Origin: Streptomyces sp. MMBL 11-1
Lineage (GTDB): Bacteria > Actinomycetota > Actinomycetes > Streptomycetales > Streptomycetaceae
Assembly (NCBI RefSeq): GCF_028622875.1
Contig: NZ_CP117709.1
Coordinates: 4,095,001 to 4,159,000 of the forward strand
Reading direction: 5' to 3'
Length of the DNA stretch: 64,000 nt
Positions 8,667-17,109 of this stretch are shown here, in pieces. Below the pieces are notes generated by a model. It searched no databases. It was not told the DNA's origin and saw only the letters and a program-made list of their open reading frames with translations. Position 1 is the first letter of the stretch. The number at the start of each line of letters is the position of its first letter. The translations under genes and the position numbers were made by a program.

Positions 8667-10654
8667 TGGCGGGGCAGGGGGTTTCCACGGCGTTGACGGT
8701 GGAGTTCGGCGGCACGCCGCTGCCCGCGAAGTTCGTGAACACGCTGGTCGAGGGCTATGTCGACGACAGCCGTACGCTCCCCGACCTGTTCCTGCTGCGG
8801 TTCCGGGACCCCGACCGGGTGCTGCTGGAGCAGGCCGGGCTGAAGATCGGCACCGAGGCCCGGCTGCTGGCCCGCGCGGGCGGCGACACCGAGCCGAAAC
8901 CGCTGCTGGAGGGGGTCGTCACCGCACTGGAGGTGGAGCTCGACGAGTCCGGCACGTTCACCGTCGTCCGGGGGCTCGACGAGTCGCACCGGCTGTTCCG
9001 GGGCCGCCGGGTGGCCAGCTACCAGAACATGACGCTCACCGACATCTGCGGCCAGGTCGCCCAGCGCGCCGGGCTGAAGCCGGGCCCGGTCGACGTCGCC
9101 GGTCCCGTACTGGAGCACATCGCCCAACCCAACATCACCGACTGGGAGTTCGTGCGGGGCCTCGCGGAGGAGGCGGGCGCGCAGGCGTACGTACGGGAGG
9201 GGCAGCTCCACATCACGAAGCCGGCGGAGGCGGTCGGCGCGCCCGACGCCTCGGTGCGCGCCGACCGCGACCCGCTCGTCCTGGAGCTGGGCAGCAACCT
9301 GCTGCGCTGCCGGGCCGGGGTGTCGGCCGCCGAGCAGGTCTCCGAGGTGGAGGTGCGCGGCTGGGACGTCCGGGCGAAGCAGCCGCTGGTGGGCCGGGCC
9401 CCGGCGGGCTCGTCCCCGACGCTGGAGCTGGGGGTGACGGCGGCGGAGGTGTCGGCCCCGTTCGGCGAGGCCCGGTTCGTGGTGACCGACGCGGCGTACG
9501 GGGCGCAGGCCCAGGTCGACCAGGCGGCGAAGGCGCTGGCGGAGCGGATCGCCGGGTCGTTCGCGGAGCTGGAGGCGGTGATCCGTGGGAACCCGGAGGT
9601 CCGGGCGGGCAGCGCGGTGGCGCTGAACGCGGTGGGCGCGCCGTTCGAGGGCCGGTACACGGTGACGACCTCGCGCCATGTCTTCGACGCCGTACGCGGG
9701 TACGAGACCTGGATCACCGTGTCGGGGCAGCAGGAGCGGTCGGTGTACGGGCTGACGGGCGGCTCCCCGGCGGCGGCGGGCGGTTCGCGGTGCGCGGGGC
9801 TGGTCAGCGGGACGGTGACGGACACCCAGGATCCGGAGGGGTCCGGGCGGGTGAAGGTGCGGTTCCCGTGGCTCTCCGACGAGTACGCGAGCGACTGGGC
9901 GCGCACGGCGCAGTCCGGCGGTACGGGGGGTGGCGAGGCGTTCATCCCGGAGGTGGGCGACGAGGTGCTGGTCGGTTTCGAGCACGGGCATCTGGACCGG
10001 CCGTACGTCCTGGCGGGGCTGTACAACGGGCAGGACCGGCCGGGGGGTGGGGGCCCGCCCGGCGGTGCTCCTGGCGCCCCCGGCGCGGCTGGTGCTCCGG
10101 GCGCTTCTGGCGCCCCCGGGGCCCCCGGCTCGGCTGGCGCCCCTGGTGCCCCCGGTGCTTCAGGCGCTGCGGGAAGTGCGGGAGGCGGGGATGAACTCGT
10201 CGATCCCACCACCGGTGCGGTGAACCGTCGCGCCTTCGCGTCGAAGAGCGGAAACCAGCTGGAGCTGCTGGACGCCGCCAACGGTCCGCAGGGCGTCCGG
10301 CTCCGTACCGGTGACGGCAAGCTCACCATCGACCTCGACCGCAAGGGCACCGCCATCGTCATCGGCAGTGACGGCAGCGTGACCATCGAGGCCAAGGAGC
10401 AGGTCTCCATCCGGGCGGCCGACGGTGTCGCCCTGGAAGCGGGGCGCGGGGCGCTCGAACTGACTGGTGAGAGCGTCACGTTGACCGCCCGCAAAGGCGT
10501 GTCCGTGGACGGCGGCACCGGGAAGGTCGGCATCGCGGCACAGGGCCCGGTGGAGGTGCGGGGCGGCGAGGTCACGGTGGACGGAAGCCGCCGGACGGAG
10601 ATCAAGAGCGGGGGTTCGGTGAGCGTCAACGCGCCCATGGTGAAGCTCAACTGA
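8666..10654 (+). CDS. VgrG-like CIS spike protein with collagen-like insert
   Basis: The 662-aa protein combines a gp27-like hub (residues about 1-370), a gp5 OB domain (about 375-455; GTVTDTQDPEGSGRVKVRFP, then EAFIPEVGDEVLVGFEHG), a collagen-like Gly-X-X linker (about 458-510, mostly GAP, GAA and GAS triplets), and a C-terminal beta-helix needle (about 515-662; GDGKLTIDLDRKG, then repeated short V-rich strands). It forms the membrane-puncturing trimer below the tube. Hub, OB fold and needle are standard. The Gly-X-X run between OB fold and needle is not usual and looks like a repeat expansion. It is translationally coupled to the LysM gene and followed by the PAAR tip gene. Confidence 0.94.
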   Translation: MAGQGVSTALTVEFGGTPLPAKFVNTLVEGYVDDSRTLPDLFLLRFRDPDRVLLEQAGLKIGTEARLLARAGGDTEPKPLLEGVVTALEVELDESGTFTVVRGLDESHRLFRGRRVASYQNMTLTDICGQVAQRAGLKPGPVDVAGPVLEHIAQPNITDWEFVRGLAEEAGAQAYVREGQLHITKPAEAVGAPDASVRADRDPLVLELGSNLLRCRAGVSAAEQVSEVEVRGWDVRAKQPLVGRAPAGSSPTLELGVTAAEVSAPFGEARFVVTDAAYGAQAQVDQAAKALAERIAGSFAELEAVIRGNPEVRAGSAVALNAVGAPFEGRYTVTTSRHVFDAVRGYETWITVSGQQERSVYGLTGGSPAAAGGSRCAGLVSGTVTDTQDPEGSGRVKVRFPWLSDEYASDWARTAQSGGTGGGEAFIPEVGDEVLVGFEHGHLDRPYVLAGLYNGQDRPGGGGPPGGAPGAPGAAGAPGASGAPGAPGSAGAPGAPGASGAAGSAGGGDELVDPTTGAVNRRAFASKSGNQLELLDAANGPQGVRLRTGDGKLTIDLDRKGTAIVIGSDGSVTIEAKEQVSIRAADGVALEAGRGALELTGESVTLTARKGVSVDGGTGKVGIAAQGPVEVRGGEVTVDGSRRTEIKSGGSVSVNAPMVKLN

Positions 10655-10692
10655 CGCCACGACAGTCCGTACGCACGGGAGGAGAGCACAGC

Positions 10693-10983
10693 ATGTCCGA
10701 CGCAACAGCCGCTCCGGCGGCCCGGGTCGGCGACCCCACCGGCCACCCCGGCACGGTAGGGCCGCCCGGAGTCCTGTCCGTGCTCATCGGCGGTAAGCCC
10801 GCCGCCACCGTCGGGACCGCCCACCTGTGCTCCTCGCCCGCCGCTCATCCGCCGACCGTCCTCGCGCCGCCCGGCAGTTCGACGGTGTTCATCGGCGGGC
10901 AGCCGGCCGCCCGCGTCGGGGTTCTGGCGGGCTGCGGTTCCCCGGTGCTCTCCGGCTGCCCGACCGTACTGATCGGCGGGTGA
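10693..10983 (+). CDS. PAAR-like spike tip protein
   Basis: This 96-aa protein has the PAAR layout: an N-terminal PAARVGDPTGHPGTV, two copies of the VLIGGxPAAxVGxxxxC type (one at about residue 30, one at about residue 65), and the end PVLSGCPTVLIGG. Such proteins fold into a cone that caps the VgrG trimer and binds a metal through His and Cys residues. AGGAGAG lies before the ATG, 38 bp after the spike gene. There is no C-terminal toxin extension. Confidence 0.93.
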   Translation: MSDATAAPAARVGDPTGHPGTVGPPGVLSVLIGGKPAATVGTAHLCSSPAAHPPTVLAPPGSSTVFIGGQPAARVGVLAGCGSPVLSGCPTVLIGG

Positions 10984-10992
10984 ACGGGACCC

Positions 10993-11433
10993 ATGGGGCA
11001 GCAGTTCATCGGCGCGGGCTGGGCGTTCCCGCCGCGCACGGACGCCACCGGGTCCATCGCGCTGGTGCACGGCGAACACGAGCTGGAGGAGTCGATCCGG
11101 CTGATCCTGGCCACCTCGCCGGGGGAGCGGCCCATGCGGCCGGAGTTCGGCTGCGCGGTCAACGACTACGTGTTCGCCCCGGCGGACGCGGGGACCGCCG
11201 GGCAGCTCGCGTACGAGGTGCGGCTCGCGCTGGAGCGGTGGGAGCCCCGGATCGAGGTGACCGAGGTCGTCGTCCGGTTCGACGAGGCGGACAACGGCGT
11301 CCTCTACATCGACATCGGCTACACCGTGCGCGGCGCGAACGACCCCCGCAACCTCGTCTTCCCGTTCTACGTGATCCCGCAGCACGCCGAGTCCACCGAG
11401 GCATCGGCCGACGACGAGGAGGCGGGCGCGTGA
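10993..11433 (+). CDS. Gp25-like baseplate wedge protein
   Basis: This 146-aa protein matches the T4 gp25/Afp9 family: HELEESIRLILATSPGERPM followed by RPEFGCAVNDYVFAP, and a C-terminal IGYTVRGANDPRNLVFPFYV strand pair. It joins sheath to baseplate and starts sheath assembly. The conserved GER-M-P-EFG motif is intact. It begins 9 bp after the PAAR gene and ends in GTGA overlapping the baseplate J gene. Confidence 0.95.
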   Translation: MGQQFIGAGWAFPPRTDATGSIALVHGEHELEESIRLILATSPGERPMRPEFGCAVNDYVFAPADAGTAGQLAYEVRLALERWEPRIEVTEVVVRFDEADNGVLYIDIGYTVRGANDPRNLVFPFYVIPQHAESTEASADDEEAGA

Positions 11434-13415
11434 CCCTGCCCAGCCCGCATCTGGACGACCGCACCTTCCAGGGCCTGGTCGACGAGGCGAAACGCCTGGT
11501 GCAGCAGCGCTGCCCGGAGTGGACCGACCACAATGTCTCCGACCCCGGCGTGACGCTGATCGAGGCGTTCGCGACCATGGTCGACCAGCTCGTCTACCGG
11601 GTGAACCGGGTCCCGGAGAAGAGCTATCTGACCTTCCTCGACCTCATCGGGGTCCAGCTCCACCCGCCGACCGCCGCCCACACCGAGGTGACGTTCCGGC
11701 TCTCCGCCCCCCGGCCCGAACCGGTGCTGGTGCGGGCCGGCACGGAGGTCGCCACCGTCCGTACGGAGACGGAGGAGGCGGTCGTCTTCACCACCACCGA
11801 GCCGCTCTCCATCGTGCCGTGCGCCTTCGCCCACCTGGCCACCTGGCCCTCGCCCGGGGAAGCCGTCGACCGGACCGAGGAGCTGACGCTCGGCCGGGAC
11901 GTGCCCGTCTTCGGTGCGACGCCCGCCCCCGGCGACTGCCTGTACGTCGGCCTGTCGGCCGCGGTGCCCGCAGGCGTGCTGGCGCTCCGGCTGGACTGCA
12001 CGGTGGACGGCGTCGGGGTCGACCCGGACCGGCCGCCGATCCTCTGGGAGGCCTGGGACGGGTCGAGTTGGGCGACCTGCGAGGTGGAGAAGGACGACAC
12101 CGGCGGCTTCAACCGGTCCGGCGAGCTGATCCTCCACCTGCCGCGCACCCATGTCCCGGCGGCCGTCGTCCGCCGCACCGGCGGCTGGCTGCGCTGCCGG
12201 CTGATCGAGGCGGAGCCGGGCCGGCCGACGTACATGGCCCCACCCGTCGTACGCGGCATCACCGCCTTCACCATCGGCGCGACCGTCGCCGCCGAACACG
12301 CCGAGACCGTCACCGACGAGGTGCTGGGCCAGGCGGAGGGCGTCCCCGGGCAGGTGTTCCGGCTGGCCAGGCCGCCGGTGGTGCCGGGAGAGTTCGTGGT
12401 CGAGGTGACGGACCCGGCCGCCGCCGACACCGCGAGCGGAGGCTCGGACGTCACCCGCTGGACCCGGGTCGACGACTTCGCGCACTCCGGCCCCGAGGAC
12501 CGGCACGTCACGCTCGACCCGAACGCGGGACGCGTCGAGTTCGGCCCCGCCGTACGCGAACGGGACGGCTCCGTACGCCACTACGGCCGCGTCCCGGTCA
12601 AGGGCGCCACGGTCCGGGTCCGTTCCTACCGCAGGGGCGGCGGGCTGCGCGGCAACGTCGCCCGCTCCACGCTCCGGGTCCTGCGCAGCGCGATCCCGTA
12701 CGTCGCCCGGGTCGAGAACCGCCGGCCGGCGCTCGGGGGCGTGGACGGCGAGAGCGTCGACAGCGCCCGGGTGCGCGGGCCCATGACGCTGCGCACCCTG
12801 CACCGGGCCGTCGTCCCGCACGACTACGAACTCCTCGCCCGGGAGATCGCCCCGGACGCGGCCCGGGTCCACTGCATCCGGGCCGGTACGCAGGACAGTG
12901 CGGAGGCTTCCGACGCGGGCGGGGTGCGGCTGCTCGTCGTCCCCGCCGGGAGCGGCGACGAGCAGGGCCGGATCGCGTTCGACGAGCTGATCCCGCCCGC
13001 GAACACGCTCGCCCTGATCGCCGGACACTTGGACGCCCGGCGGCCCATCGGGGCCCGGCTGGTCGTCGAGCCGCCGTTCTACCAGGGCGTCACCGTCGTC
13101 GCCCTGGTCCAGGCGGAGCGCGGGGCGGTCGCGGAGAAGGTCCGGATAAGCGCACTGGCCGCGCTGTACGGGTACTTCAACCCGCTCACCGGCGGGCCGG
13201 CCGGGGAGGGCTGGCCGTTCGGCAGGCCCGTCCAGTCGGGGGAGGCGTTCGCCGTGCTCCAGCGCGTGCCGGGGGTCGACCTGGTGGAGGACGTCCGCCT
13301 GTACCGGGCGGACCCGGTCACCGGCGAACGCACCGACGCCACCGCGAAGATCGCGCTGGACCCGCACGCGCTGGTCTTCAGCTACGAGCACCAGCTCCGG
13401 GTGAGGGGGGCCTGA
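11430..13415 (+). CDS. Baseplate J (gp6-like) wedge protein
   Basis: This 661-aa protein is the large baseplate wedge. Its N-terminus contains EWTDHNVSDPGVTLIEAFAT, the motif of putative baseplate assembly proteins in phage-tail-like clusters. The middle carries FGPAVRERDG and KGATVRVRSYRRGGGLRGN, and the C-terminal part the J-like MTLRTLHRAVVPHDYELLAR segment. Length and domain order agree with CIS baseplate J proteins of Streptomyces. The GTG start at 11430 overlaps the gp25 stop; frames open further upstream run antisense or out of frame to gp25 and were discarded. Confidence 0.94.
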   Translation: MTLPSPHLDDRTFQGLVDEAKRLVQQRCPEWTDHNVSDPGVTLIEAFATMVDQLVYRVNRVPEKSYLTFLDLIGVQLHPPTAAHTEVTFRLSAPRPEPVLVRAGTEVATVRTETEEAVVFTTTEPLSIVPCAFAHLATWPSPGEAVDRTEELTLGRDVPVFGATPAPGDCLYVGLSAAVPAGVLALRLDCTVDGVGVDPDRPPILWEAWDGSSWATCEVEKDDTGGFNRSGELILHLPRTHVPAAVVRRTGGWLRCRLIEAEPGRPTYMAPPVVRGITAFTIGATVAAEHAETVTDEVLGQAEGVPGQVFRLARPPVVPGEFVVEVTDPAAADTASGGSDVTRWTRVDDFAHSGPEDRHVTLDPNAGRVEFGPAVRERDGSVRHYGRVPVKGATVRVRSYRRGGGLRGNVARSTLRVLRSAIPYVARVENRRPALGGVDGESVDSARVRGPMTLRTLHRAVVPHDYELLAREIAPDAARVHCIRAGTQDSAEASDAGGVRLLVVPAGSGDEQGRIAFDELIPPANTLALIAGHLDARRPIGARLVVEPPFYQGVTVVALVQAERGAVAEKVRISALAALYGYFNPLTGGPAGEGWPFGRPVQSGEAFAVLQRVPGVDLVEDVRLYRADPVTGERTDATAKIALDPHALVFSYEHQLRVRGA

Positions 13416-13419
13416 ACCG

Positions 13420-14031
13420 ATGCGCGGTGGAATACCGGGGCTGCCGACCCCGCACCCCCTGATCGACCGGCTCCCGGCCGTCTACCTGGAACAGGACTTC
13501 CTCCAGCGCTTCCTGGCCGCCCTGGACGACGTCCTGGCCCCCGTCCTCCTCTCCATCGACAACCTGCCCGCCCACCTGGACCCGCGCAGTGCCCCCGACG
13601 ACTTCCTCGACTGGCTGGCCCAGTGGGTGGCCGCCGACCTCCACGAGGGCAGCCCGCCGGAGCTGCGCCGGGCGGCGGTGCGCGGCGCGGTCGCCCGGCA
13701 CGCCCGGCGCGGCACGGCGGGCGGCCTGGCGGAGGCGCTCCGGCTGGAGACCGGTACGGAACCGGAGATCATCGAGAGCGGCGGCACCGCTTGGTCGACC
13801 GGGCCCGGCACTCCGCTGCCGGGCCAGGCCCGCCCCTGGGTGACCATCCGGATCCGGACGATGGCCGATGGCGGCGGGGACGGGGACGGGGACGGAAATA
13901 GGGATGGGGACGGAGATGGGGATGGGGATGGGCGCCCGGCCGGCATCCGGCAGCCGGACCGGGTGCGGCTGGAGGAGCTGATCGGCGCGGAGGTCCCGGC
14001 GCACGTCGGATTCACCCTGGAGCTGCTGTGA
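13420..14031 (+). CDS. Tail protein I-like baseplate protein with Asp-Gly repeat insert
   Basis: The 203-aa protein has the phage tail protein I (TIGR02242-like) pattern: LIDRLPAVYLEQDFLQRFLA, then PDDFLDWLAQWVAADLHEG, then RGTAGGLAEALRLETG. It ends with a short beta region (VPAHVGFTLELL). It is the second wedge component partnering baseplate J. Residues about 150-172 are an insertion of Asp-Gly dipeptides encoded by hexameric GGGGAC/GGGGAT repeats, which breaks the family pattern. It starts 4 bp after baseplate J and ends in a 4-bp overlap with the next gene. Confidence 0.9.
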   Translation: MRGGIPGLPTPHPLIDRLPAVYLEQDFLQRFLAALDDVLAPVLLSIDNLPAHLDPRSAPDDFLDWLAQWVAADLHEGSPPELRRAAVRGAVARHARRGTAGGLAEALRLETGTEPEIIESGGTAWSTGPGTPLPGQARPWVTIRIRTMADGGGDGDGDGNRDGDGDGDGDGRPAGIRQPDRVRLEELIGAEVPAHVGFTLELL

Positions 14032-15242
14032 TCTGCGACGAGTGCGGACACCGGAACCCACCGGGGCGGGAGTTCTGCGTGGCGTGCGAGGCGTTTCTGG
14101 GGTGGGAGGCAGGGGAGGACCCGCCTGCCCCGAACGCGCCTGCCCCGAACGCGCCCGCCTCGAACCCGCCTGCCCCGAACGCGCCCGCCCCGGGTACTCC
14201 ACCGGCTCCGCGGACACCCCCCGCTCCCCCTCACACCGCACCGCCCGCGAGGTCTGCACCGCCCGCACCGCCCGCTCCGCCCTTCGTGACGCCGCCGGCG
14301 CCCGCCCCCGTGGCGTCACCCGCGCCCATGCCCGTAACAGCACCGCTGCCGCCGGCGTCCGCGACGCGCCCCGTGCCGCCGGCGCCCCCGGAGGCAGCGG
14401 CCCCCCGGCGGCCGGGCGAGGGCCCGCCCGGTCCGGCTCCCGGGCCCGACGCGTGGCCGGACGCCGGGCCAGGGCCTGCCGAGCCGTCCCGCCCGGAACC
14501 CGTCGGTGTGCCGGTCGTCTGCCCCAACTGCCGTACGGAGAACGCCCCGGGCCGCACGCTGTGCGTCCGCTGCGCCCTGCTGCTGGACCCGGGGCCCGCT
14601 CCCGAGGGCCGGCTGCCGTGGTGGCGGCGGATCCTGCGCCGCAGGCCCCGGCAGACGCGCGTGGCGGGGGCGCGACCCCGGCGCGGATGGCGGCGGCCGA
14701 GGGTCGGGCTGCCCATCGTGCTGATCCTGCTGGCGGTGGGGGTGTGGTTCGCGCTGCCGCATCTCTCGGGCCTGTTCGGCTTCGCCAAGGAGGAGACCGG
14801 GACCCCGGAGTCCGTGCCGCCCGCCGTCTGCCGGGGCTCCAGCGAGGCGGGCGGCCACCCGGCGGCTGCGGCGTTCGACGGGTTCAACAACCGTTACTGG
14901 GCACCGGAGAAGCCCGGCGAGGGGGTCGGGGAGTACCTGGAGTGCGACTTCGCGCAGCCGGTGCGGATGATGAAGATCGTGGTGTTCTCCGGGACGTCGG
15001 CGCGCCAGAACGAGTTCCTGACGCAGGGCCGCCCGGCGCGGCTCACGGTGGAGCTGACGTCGAAGGACGGGGAGAGGACCGAGCGGACGATCCGGCTGCG
15101 CGACCAGGCGGGCCAGCAGACTTTCGACGTACGGGGTTCGGACACGGTCAAGGCCCGGCTCACCGTCGGGTCGGCGTACGGCTCGGGGAAGGACCGGCGG
15201 ACGGCGGTCGCGGAGATCGAGTTCTTCGGGCGGCGGGAGTGA
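14028..15242 (+). CDS. CisA-like membrane protein: two zinc ribbons, Pro-rich linker, TM, discoidin-like domain
   Basis: The 404-aa product ends the sheath operon. Residues 3-20 form a zinc ribbon (CDEC...CVAC). A Pro/Ala linker with a PAPNA repeat follows. A second ribbon lies at about 164-180 (CPNC...CVRC). A basic stretch and one transmembrane helix (about 226-246, VGLPIVLILLAVGVWFALP) come next, then an outside beta-rich domain (about 265-404) resembling discoidin/carbohydrate-binding folds (AFDGFNNRYWAPEKPGEG). The expected topology is cytoplasmic N-terminus and external C-terminus. Position and architecture fit CisA, the membrane protein reported to link S. coelicolor CIS particles to the membrane (from memory, not verified). 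GTG overlaps the previous stop. The stop codon lies in the first unit of a 24-bp tandem repeat. Confidence 0.8.
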   Translation: MICDECGHRNPPGREFCVACEAFLGWEAGEDPPAPNAPAPNAPASNPPAPNAPAPGTPPAPRTPPAPPHTAPPARSAPPAPPAPPFVTPPAPAPVASPAPMPVTAPLPPASATRPVPPAPPEAAAPRRPGEGPPGPAPGPDAWPDAGPGPAEPSRPEPVGVPVVCPNCRTENAPGRTLCVRCALLLDPGPAPEGRLPWWRRILRRRPRQTRVAGARPRRGWRRPRVGLPIVLILLAVGVWFALPHLSGLFGFAKEETGTPESVPPAVCRGSSEAGGHPAAAAFDGFNNRYWAPEKPGEGVGEYLECDFAQPVRMMKIVVFSGTSARQNEFLTQGRPARLTVELTSKDGERTERTIRLRDQAGQQTFDVRGSDTVKARLTVGSAYGSGKDRRTAVAEIEFFGRRE

Positions 15243-15327
15243 ACAGTCCTACGGCGGCGGGAGCGAACGGTGCTACGGAGGAGGGACTGAACGGCCCTAC
15301 GGTGGCGGGGGTGAACGGTCCTACGGG
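15232..15327 (+). repeat. 24-bp tandem repeat x4 spanning the stop codon of the CisA-like gene
   Basis: Four units of 24 bp (consensus about GGCGGGAGTGAACGGTCCTA plus CGG and one variable base) begin at 15232, 15256, 15280 and 15304. The first unit includes the last sense codons and the TGA (15240-15242). The other three fill the convergent gap to the sigma factor gene ending at 15339. In-frame stops appear in units three and four but not unit two. Confidence 0.9.
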
Positions 15328-15338
15328 GGTGGCGCTCG

Positions 15339-16592
15339 TCACGGCTTCAGCCGGTCCGCGCGCATGCGCAGATAGCGGGCCTCGGGTTCGCTGAGCGTGC
15401 CGTCGGCGGCCGCGCGGTAGGCGGCGCGGGCGGCGTCCGGTTCCCCGGCCCGCTCCAGGAGATGCCCGCGTACGGCGTCCAGGCGGAAGCGCGGCTCCAC
15501 CGCCCCCGCCAGGGCGTCGACCGCCGCCAGCCCCGCCCGGGGGCCGTGCACCATGGCCACGGCGACCGCCCGGCCCAACGCGGCGGCGGGGTCGGGGGTG
15601 CGCCGCACGAGGAGGTCGTAGAGGGCGAGGATCTGCGGCCAGTCGGTGTCCTCCGCGCGCTCCGCCTCGTCGTGGAGGGCGGCGATGGCGGCCTGGAGCT
15701 GGTAGTCCCCGGCCGGGCCCTGGGTGAGTGCCTCCTCGGCCAGTGCGGTGCCTTCCGCGATGGCCGTACGGTCCCAGAGCGCCCGGTCCTGTGCGTCGAG
15801 CGGGATCAGGCCGCCGTCGGGCCCGGTGCGCGCCGGGGTGCGCGCCTCGGTGAGGACCATCAGCGCCAGCAGCCCGGTCACGCGCCCCTCGTGCGGCAGC
15901 AGCCGGCGGACGGCCCGGGTCAGCCGGATCGCCTCGCGCGCCAGGTCCGTGCGGGTGAGGTCGGGACCGGCGGTGGCGGTGTAACCCTCGTTGAAGATCA
16001 GGTAGAGGACCTGGAGCGCGGCGCCGAGCCGCTGGTCGAGGTCCTGGGCGTCCGGCCGCCGGAACCTCGTACCGCGCACCGTCCGCTTTGCCCGGCTGAT
16101 CCGCTGCGCCATCGTCGCCTCCGGCACCAGATGGGCGCGGGCGATCTCCGCCGTGGTGAGACCGCCGACCGCGCGGAGGGTGAGCGCGATCTGGGCGGCG
16201 GGGGAGAGCGCGGGGTGGCAGCAGAGGAAGAGCAGGGTGAGGGTGTCGTCCTCGGAGGGGGCCCGGCCCGGGCCGGAGGGGTCTTCCCCGGGCGGCGGCG
16301 CGACGAACGCGTCCGCGGGGGTGAGGGCCGCCGACGTCTCCTCCCGCCTGCGACGGGCCTCGTCGCTGCGGAGCCGGTCGGTGAGGCGGCGGGAGGCGAC
16401 CCGGATCAGCCAGCCGCGCGGGTTGTCGGGGACCCCGTCCCGGGGCCACTGTTCGGCGGCCGCGATGAGGGCCTCCTGTACGGAGTCCTCGGCGGGGTCG
16501 AAGTGCCCGTACCGGCGCACGAGCGCGCCGAGGACCTGCGGCGCGTGGCGGCGCAGCAGGTCCTCGATGATGACGTCGGCCCTACGGTCCAT
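15339..16592 (-). CDS. ECF42-type sigma factor
   Basis: This 417-aa sigma factor has region 2 at about residues 10-85 (GHFDPAEDSVQEALIAAAEQ), region 4 at about 118-175 (LTLRAVGGLTTAEIARAHLV, then TMAQRISRAK) and a long C-terminal extension with YLIFNEGYTATAG and TPR-like helices. This extension is typical of the ECF42 group (SigJ/DUF6596 type). These factors are paired with a DGPF/YCII-domain gene, here 20 bp upstream and co-oriented. The C-terminal extension is reported to be needed for activity in S. venezuelae. No anti-sigma gene is adjacent, as expected for the group. Confidence 0.92.
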   Translation of the reverse strand: MDRRADVIIEDLLRRHAPQVLGALVRRYGHFDPAEDSVQEALIAAAEQWPRDGVPDNPRGWLIRVASRRLTDRLRSDEARRRREETSAALTPADAFVAPPPGEDPSGPGRAPSEDDTLTLLFLCCHPALSPAAQIALTLRAVGGLTTAEIARAHLVPEATMAQRISRAKRTVRGTRFRRPDAQDLDQRLGAALQVLYLIFNEGYTATAGPDLTRTDLAREAIRLTRAVRRLLPHEGRVTGLLALMVLTEARTPARTGPDGGLIPLDAQDRALWDRTAIAEGTALAEEALTQGPAGDYQLQAAIAALHDEAERAEDTDWPQILALYDLLVRRTPDPAAALGRAVAVAMVHGPRAGLAAVDALAGAVEPRFRLDAVRGHLLERAGEPDAARAAYRAAADGTLSEPEARYLRMRADRLKP

Positions 16593-16612
16593 CCGTGTCC
16601 CAGGGTGTCGTG

Positions 16613-17023
16613 TCAGTCGTCGATCCCGCCGTCGACGGGCCGGATGAGCACCGGGTAGTCGGGCGCCCCGGCCGGCTGCGGACAGCGTGCCACGCGGGTC
16701 GCGATCTCGGTCACCCGTTCCAGGCTCTCGCAGTCGAGCACCCAGAACCCGGCGAGCAGCTCCTTGGTCTCGCTGTACGGCCCGTCCGAGATCACCGGGC
16801 GGCCTTCGGCGTCGAGGCTGACGGCCCGGCCCGAGGCGGGCTCCCGCAGCCCGTAGCCGGTGACCAGCTCGCCCGACTCGGCGAGGTCGTCGTTGATGCT
16901 GCCCATGTAGGCGAACATCTCCCGCATGGCCTTCTCGTCCCAGGCCGGACTGTCCGCGTTCCCCTTGCCGGTCTGCGCGTCGTAGTCCGCCTGGCTGCCC
17001 TGGACCATCACCAGATACTTCAT
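16613..17023 (-). CDS. DGPF (YCII-related) protein, ECF42 partner
   Basis: This 136-aa protein starts MKYLVMVQGSQADYDAQTGK and contains VISDGPYSETKELLAGFWVL, the DGPF signature followed by the E-x-L-x-G-F core of YCII-like proteins. DGPF genes are the direct targets of ECF42 sigma factors. The ATG at 17023 has AGGAGG at ideal spacing; the longer frame is unlikely. It is the first gene of the leftward operon with the sigma gene. The molecular function of DGPF proteins is not settled; a ligand- or peroxide-handling role is only inferred. Confidence 0.93.
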   Translation of the reverse strand: MKYLVMVQGSQADYDAQTGKGNADSPAWDEKAMREMFAYMGSINDDLAESGELVTGYGLREPASGRAVSLDAEGRPVISDGPYSETKELLAGFWVLDCESLERVTEIATRVARCPQPAGAPDYPVLIRPVDGGIDD

Positions 17024-17079
17024 GACCGTCGCCTCCTGGTCGCTCGATCGATCGTGGTCGTTCTTCCTCCTACACAGGG

Positions 17080-17109
17080 GACGTCGGGGCCGGTGCGGGG
17101 TTCTCGACA
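17080..17109 (-). promoter_or_regulatory. Probable ECF42-dependent promoter of the DGPF-sigma operon
   Basis: Read leftward, TGTCGA (17109-17104) is followed after 17 bp by CGACGTC (17086-17080). This fits the ECF42 promoter pattern described in Streptomyces venezuelae (TGTCGA at -35 and a CGA/TC core at -10, from memory). It lies 57 bp upstream of the DGPF ATG, so positive autoregulation is expected. Confidence 0.65.

Noticed and set aside
10693..10983. PAAR protein as toxin carrier
   Set aside because: The protein ends right after the PAAR fold, so no effector domain is fused.
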